Part shown: one piece after another, positions 4,536 through 7,842 of the stretch
Position numbering within the stretch: position 1 is the stretch's first letter
How the letters are laid out: every line of letters begins with the position of its first letter
Origin: JANNWF01 sp052390415
Lineage (GTDB): Bacteria; Pseudomonadota; Gammaproteobacteria; Xanthomonadales; Xanthomonadaceae
Direction: 5' to 3'
DNA: 7,842 nt
NCBI GenBank assembly: GCA_052390415.1
Contig: JBQTGY010000165.1
Location: 1 to 7,842 of the forward strand
The notes under the pieces: generated by a model
Told to the model about the DNA's origin: nothing
Databases searched by the model: none
The model's input: only the letters and a program-made list of their open reading frames with translations
Translations under genes and position numbers: made by a program

Positions 4536-6881
4536 ATGAAGTCAATCCTGATTAGGCAATCGCACTTGGCGCAGTCGGACGTACGCAAAATGGTGGCACC
4601 CACGGCGAGCCGTCGCATGTGGTGGGAGAGTCTGGTCCTGCTGCTGGTGCCGGTGTTGATCTATCTGCTGGCCTGCCTGCTGAGTTACAGCGCCGACGAT
4701 CCCAGTTGGTCGCACTCAGGCAGCGTCACCGGTGGCGTGAACAATTTCGGCGGACTGTTCGGTGCCTGGTTCGCCGACCTTTTATTGGCGTTTTGCGGCT
4801 TGGCAGCCTATGCGGTGCCCGCACTTGGCGGCTTGATGGCGTGGGTGTCGTTGCGCGGTCGCGCGGTGAATGCCGACGGCGCGCTGACGCCGGCGCTTCG
4901 TCTGTTGGGCTGCGTCGGATTCGTGATCGCCACGGCTGGGCTGTGCAGCTTGCAGTTGAGCGACTTTGGCGCGGCATTGCCGGCGCACTCGGGTGGGCTG
5001 CTGGGGCAGTGGATCGGCGGCACTCTGAGTCGCGCCTTCGGTTACATGGGCGCAAGTCTGTTCTTGTTCGTGCTGATGCTGGTGTCGATCACGCTGGCCA
5101 CCGGGCTGTCGTGGTTTGCGTTGATGGACCGCATCGGCGCGGGTTTGTTGGCCTTGGGCGGTTTGTTGGGGCGCAGTCAGCACAAGGCCGAAGAATGGCG
5201 TAGTGCGCGCGTGGTGCGGGCCGAACGCGAAGAAGGCCGCCGCGAAGAAACCGTCAAACGCGCCAAACGCGAACCGGTGCGCATCGAGCCGCAGTTACCA
5301 CCGCCGGAGCGCAGCGAACGCGCGCAACGCGAGCAGCAGATTCCGCTGTTCCAAAGCGTGTCGACCTCCAGCGCGTTGCCGCCGCTCTCATTGCTGGACG
5401 ATCCCAAGTCGCAACCCAAAGGCTATTCGGAGGAAGCCCTGGCGACGCTGTCGCGGCAGATCGAGTTCAAGCTGAAGGATTTCCGCATCGAGGCGCAGGT
5501 GGTCGGTGTGTATCCGGGTCCGGTCATCACCCGCTTTGAAATGGAGCCCGCCGCGGGCGTCAAAGGCAGTCAGATTTCCTCGTTGGACAAGGACATCGCG
5601 CGCGGCTTGAGCGTGAAATCAGTGCGCGTAGTCGATGTGATTCCGGGCAAGTCGGTGATCGGCATGGAAATTCCCAATGCCAACCGGGAAATGATCTTCC
5701 TGTCGGAAATCCTGCGCTCCAAGGAATACGACAAGGTCAACAGCCCGTTGGCGCTGGCATTGGGCAAGGACATCGGCGGGCGACCCACGGTGGTCGATCT
5801 GGGTCGCATGCCGCATTTGCTGGTTGCCGGCACCACCGGCTCTGGCAAGTCGGTCGCGCTCAACGCGATGGTGTTGTCGTTGCTGTACAAGGCCACCGCC
5901 GAAGACGTGCGGATGCTGATGATCGATCCGAAGATGCTGGAGTTGTCAGTTTACGAAGGCATCCCGCATCTGTTGGCGCCGGTGGTCACCGACATGAAGG
6001 AGGCAGCCAACGGCTTGCGTTGGTGCGTGGCCGAAATGGAACGCCGCTACAAGCTGTTGTCGATGGTCGGCGTGCGCAACCTGGCCGGCTTCAACCGCAA
6101 GGTGAAAGACGCCGCCGACGCCGGCCATCCGCTGCTGGATCCACTGTTTGTGCCGAATCCCGCACTGGACGAAGCGCCGCGCGAGTTGGAGACCCTGCCG
6201 TATCTCGTCGTCATCATCGACGAGTTCGCCGACATGATGATGATCGTCGGCAAGAAGGTCGAAGAACTGATCGCCCGCTTGGCACAGAAGGCGCGTGCCG
6301 CCGGCATCCATTTGATTCTCGCCACGCAGCGCCCATCCGTGGATGTCATCACCGGTCTGATCAAGGCGAATATCCCGACCCGCATCGCCTTTCAGGTCAG
6401 CTCCAAGATCGACTCACGTACGATTCTCGATCAATCCGGCGCAGAAACACTGCTCGGCCACGGCGACATGCTGTACATGCCGCCCGGCACCGCCATGCCC
6501 GAACGTGTGCACGGTGCGTTTGTGAGCGACGAAGAAGTGCACCGCGTCGTCCAGCACCTGCGCCAGTCCAGCGGTGGGCCGCAATACTTCGACGGCGTAT
6601 TGGAAGAAGTGCAGATGCTGGCGGACGGGCAGGTGATCGGTGCGGGTGGGTTGCCCGAACCCGGTGGTGGTGGCGACGAATCCGACGTGTTGTACGACCA
6701 GGCCGTGGCCATCGTCACCGAGTCGCGTCGCGCGTCCATCTCCGGCGTGCAGCGGCGGCTGAAGATTGGCTACAACCGCGCGGCCAGGTTGATTGAAGCA
6801 ATGGAGGCGGCCGGCATCGTCACTGGGCCTGAGCACAATGGGGATCGCAAGGTCATCGCGCCGCCGCCGCCGTCGCGGTAG
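4536..6881 (+). CDS. ftsK: DNA translocase FtsK
   Basis: FtsK anchors in the septal membrane and its hexameric ATPase pumps DNA toward dif, activating XerCD to resolve chromosome dimers. The 781-residue product has membrane segments near 32-50, 77-104, 119-139 and 170-195, then a charged Arg/Glu/Pro-rich linker (about 213-285). The motor follows: alpha domain about 285-410; beta domain with Walker A GTTGSGKS (432-439), DPKMLELSVYEGIPHLL (about residue 466 on) and Walker B VVIIDE (558-563), then ATQRPSVDVITGLIKANIP. A C-terminal winged-helix gamma domain (about 714-781) contains RRLKIGYNRAARLIEAMEAAGIV, the KOPS-reading module. The linker is far shorter than in E. coli FtsK (1329 residues), as in many non-enteric homologs. 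The start at 4536 is the first ATG; 4590 or 4617 are possible. lolA follows in the same direction. Confidence 0.97.
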   Translation: MKSILIRQSHLAQSDVRKMVAPTASRRMWWESLVLLLVPVLIYLLACLLSYSADDPSWSHSGSVTGGVNNFGGLFGAWFADLLLAFCGLAAYAVPALGGLMAWVSLRGRAVNADGALTPALRLLGCVGFVIATAGLCSLQLSDFGAALPAHSGGLLGQWIGGTLSRAFGYMGASLFLFVLMLVSITLATGLSWFALMDRIGAGLLALGGLLGRSQHKAEEWRSARVVRAEREEGRREETVKRAKREPVRIEPQLPPPERSERAQREQQIPLFQSVSTSSALPPLSLLDDPKSQPKGYSEEALATLSRQIEFKLKDFRIEAQVVGVYPGPVITRFEMEPAAGVKGSQISSLDKDIARGLSVKSVRVVDVIPGKSVIGMEIPNANREMIFLSEILRSKEYDKVNSPLALALGKDIGGRPTVVDLGRMPHLLVAGTTGSGKSVALNAMVLSLLYKATAEDVRMLMIDPKMLELSVYEGIPHLLAPVVTDMKEAANGLRWCVAEMERRYKLLSMVGVRNLAGFNRKVKDAADAGHPLLDPLFVPNPALDEAPRELETLPYLVVIIDEFADMMMIVGKKVEELIARLAQKARAAGIHLILATQRPSVDVITGLIKANIPTRIAFQVSSKIDSRTILDQSGAETLLGHGDMLYMPPGTAMPERVHGAFVSDEEVHRVVQHLRQSSGGPQYFDGVLEEVQMLADGQVIGAGGLPEPGGGGDESDVLYDQAVAIVTESRRASISGVQRRLKIGYNRAARLIEAMEAAGIVTGPEHNGDRKVIAPPPPSR

Positions 6882-6915
6882 GGAAAGTATCCCGATATTT
6901 TTAGTTCTCGGCCCT

Positions 6916-6983
6916 TGTGGGAGCGCCGGAAGGCGCGATGCTTTACGCCGCTGGATGAGATCGCGCCTTCCGGCGCTCCCACA
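6916..6983. repeat. REP pair (BIME-like) between ftsK and lolA
   Basis: Two 24-base arms (6916-6939 and 6960-6983) are perfect inverted copies around a 20-base spacer. Each arm starts with the GTGG head typical of REP sequences and contains its own hairpin, GCGCC-GGAA-GGCGC (6923-6936) and its mirror (6963-6976). The TGTGGGAGCG opening resembles the GTGGGAGC REPs of Pseudomonas and the GTAG repeats of Stenotrophomonas, which are mobilised by RAYT (TnpA-REP) proteins encoded elsewhere. The element starts 34 bases after the ftsK stop. It can fold into one long stem and so may lower read-through into lolA or protect ftsK mRNA. There is no T-run. Confidence 0.88.
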
Positions 6984-7052
6984 TGCACTCAATGCAAACC
7001 CGCTTAACTCCATTCAGCACTGAACCCGCAAACTTGCGGCGGTTTTTCATCC

Positions 7053-7056
7053 AAGG
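7053..7056 (+). promoter_or_regulatory. Ribosome binding site deciding the lolA start
   Basis: AAGG lies seven bases before the ATG at 7064. The upstream in-frame ATGs at 6983 and 6992 have no such site, and the first overlaps the REP pair. This supports 7064 even though the signal peptide then lacks basic residues. Confidence 0.55.
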
Positions 7057-7063
7057 TCATCCC

Positions 7064-7720
7064 ATGTCGATTCACGGTTGCACGCTCACCCTGCTGGTGC
7101 TGATCGTCGCCTCTTTCGGGACCGCCAGCGCCGCCTCCGTCGAAGTCCTCAACCGCTTCAGCAAGGACTTGAAAGGCTTGGAAGGCGCGTTCGAGCAAAC
7201 CGTATTTGACGACCGCGGCGGTGAGCGCGAACAGTCACAAGGCCGCATCGCGCTGGCATTGCCACGCCTGTTCCGCTGGGAATATCAAACCCCGTTTCCT
7301 CAGCTCATCGTTGCCGACGGCGATCATGTCTGGATCTTTGATCCTGATCTGGAGCAGGTCACTGTCCGCAAACAGGCGCTGGAAGAGCAAAGCAGCCCAC
7401 TCGCCGTGCTGATTGACCCGGCAGAGTTGGAGCGTCAATTCAAGACCAAGGACATGGGCGCAAGCGAAGGTCTCGACTGGGTGCAACTGACGCCACGTCA
7501 AGCCGAAGGCGCGTTCTCGGAAGCGCGCATCGGATTCGATGGCGCGGACTTGAGCCGCATGGTGTTGGTGGATTCGTTAGGCCAACGCACCGAGATCGTG
7601 TTCAGCGATTGGACCCGCAACCCCGACTTCAAAGCCGACACTTTCCGGTTTGTTCCGCCGCCCGGCGCGGATGTCGTCGGCGAGAAGATCGATGAGGCGC
7701 AGGTGTATCCGATCAACTAG
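7064..7720 (+). CDS. lolA: Outer-membrane lipoprotein carrier protein LolA
   Basis: LolA is the periplasmic chaperone that takes lipoproteins from the LolCDE ABC transporter and delivers them to LolB at the outer membrane. From the ATG at 7064 the product is 218 residues. A hydrophobic signal segment (about 6-19) ends in TASA-A, giving a likely signal peptidase I site near residue 23. The mature part shows family motifs: LKGLEGAFEQTVFDDRG (36-52), a GRIAL strand, PRLFRWEY and PFPQLIVADGDHVWIFDPDLEQVTV, the strand pattern of the open beta-barrel that holds lipid, and FRFVPPPGADVVGE near the end. The signal lacks Arg or Lys before the hydrophobic core, which is unusual; a TTG at 7034 would add LRR. 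It follows ftsK after 182 bases with a REP pair between, as a conserved ftsK-lolA neighbour. Confidence 0.95.
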   Translation: MSIHGCTLTLLVLIVASFGTASAASVEVLNRFSKDLKGLEGAFEQTVFDDRGGEREQSQGRIALALPRLFRWEYQTPFPQLIVADGDHVWIFDPDLEQVTVRKQALEEQSSPLAVLIDPAELERQFKTKDMGASEGLDWVQLTPRQAEGAFSEARIGFDGADLSRMVLVDSLGQRTEIVFSDWTRNPDFKADTFRFVPPPGADVVGEKIDEAQVYPIN

Positions 7721-7757
7721 CCCGGACATTTCATGAGGGGGCGCGAGTGATCACGTT

Positions 7758-7792
7758 CGGCGGCTTCGCCGCTACGCGGGGCTGTTGCCCCG
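7758..7792. other. Two tandem hairpins downstream of lolA
   Basis: CGGCG-GCTT-CGCCG (7758-7771) is followed by CGGGGC-TGTT-GCCCCG (7777-7792), both perfect. They lie 37 bases after the lolA stop and are followed only by GAGCGGATTT, so they make at best a weak terminator. A further small GCGC-AAG-GCGC hairpin sits at 7809-7819. No gene is recognised in 7721-7842. Confidence 0.5.
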
Positions 7793-7842
7793 AGCGGATT
7801 TGCGGCCAGCGCAAGGCGCGCCGAGTCGGAATGGTGGGCCCA

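Noticed and set aside
6020..6796. Plus-strand open frame of 258 codons inside ftsK
   Set aside because: It overlaps the conserved ftsK motor in another frame and is extremely rich in Arg, as expected of a frame-shifted reading of GC-rich DNA.
6983..7063. Upstream lolA starts at 6983 and 6992
   Set aside because: The first uses the last base of the REP arm, both lack a ribosome site, and they would bury the signal peptide behind about 27 extra residues.
7832..7842. Final bases TGGTGGGCCCA as the 3' end (CCA plus acceptor strand) of a minus-strand tRNA
   Set aside because: Only eleven bases are visible, so there is no cloverleaf to test; it needs the sequence to the right.
1..7842. CRISPR array, riboswitch, rRNA, insertion-sequence transposase or prophage genes
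   Set aside because: I looked for regular spaced repeats, aptamer-like leaders and transposase or phage proteins on both strands and saw none.

Overview
The window reads as chromosomal DNA of a moderately GC-rich gammaproteobacterium. Xanthomonadales (Lysobacterales) or a close relative is the likeliest group. This rests on the gene order (aat-infA on one side, trxB, then ftsK-lolA on the other), on protein character, and on a rich set of dispersed intergenic repeats. The genus cannot be named from sequence alone.

Layout, left to right. Positions 63-564 hold two small overlapping minus-strand genes, a DUF4160 protein followed by a DUF2442 protein, in DNA that looks poorer in GC than the rest. 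Positions 742-4194 hold a minus-strand housekeeping series, in transcription order trxB (thioredoxin reductase), a FemAB/GNAT-like acyltransferase, aat (leucyl/phenylalanyl-tRNA-protein transferase) and infA (initiation factor IF-1). Positions 4195-4535 are a divergent intergenic region with a structured repeat, a palindrome resembling a LexA box and a TATAAT element. Positions 4536-6881 hold ftsK (DNA translocase of division and chromosome segregation) and 7064-7720 lolA (periplasmic lipoprotein carrier), both on the plus strand. The last 122 bases show short hairpins and no recognisable gene.

The genes cover redox homeostasis (TrxB), N-degron tagging (Aat), translation initiation (IF-1), chromosome dimer handling at the septum (FtsK) and outer-membrane lipoprotein transport (LolA). 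The acyltransferase gene ends 7 bases before aat, so the two are probably translated from one mRNA. In enterobacteria trxB, ftsK and lolA are also neighbours, with lrp between trxB and ftsK; no lrp is present here.

The core genes are ordinary. The unusual content lies between them. Nearly every gap carries a different dispersed repeat: a GTGGGAGC-type REP pair after ftsK (perfect 24-base arms), an 87-base element with imperfect 26-base terminal inverted repeats after trxB, a triple-hairpin repeat between trxB and ftsK, and 7-base tandem repeats after infA and inside the 3' end of the acyltransferase gene. The only accessory genes are the DUF4160/DUF2442 pair, whose function is unresolved. I found no CRISPR array, rRNA, complete tRNA, insertion-sequence transposase or clearly new multi-gene system.
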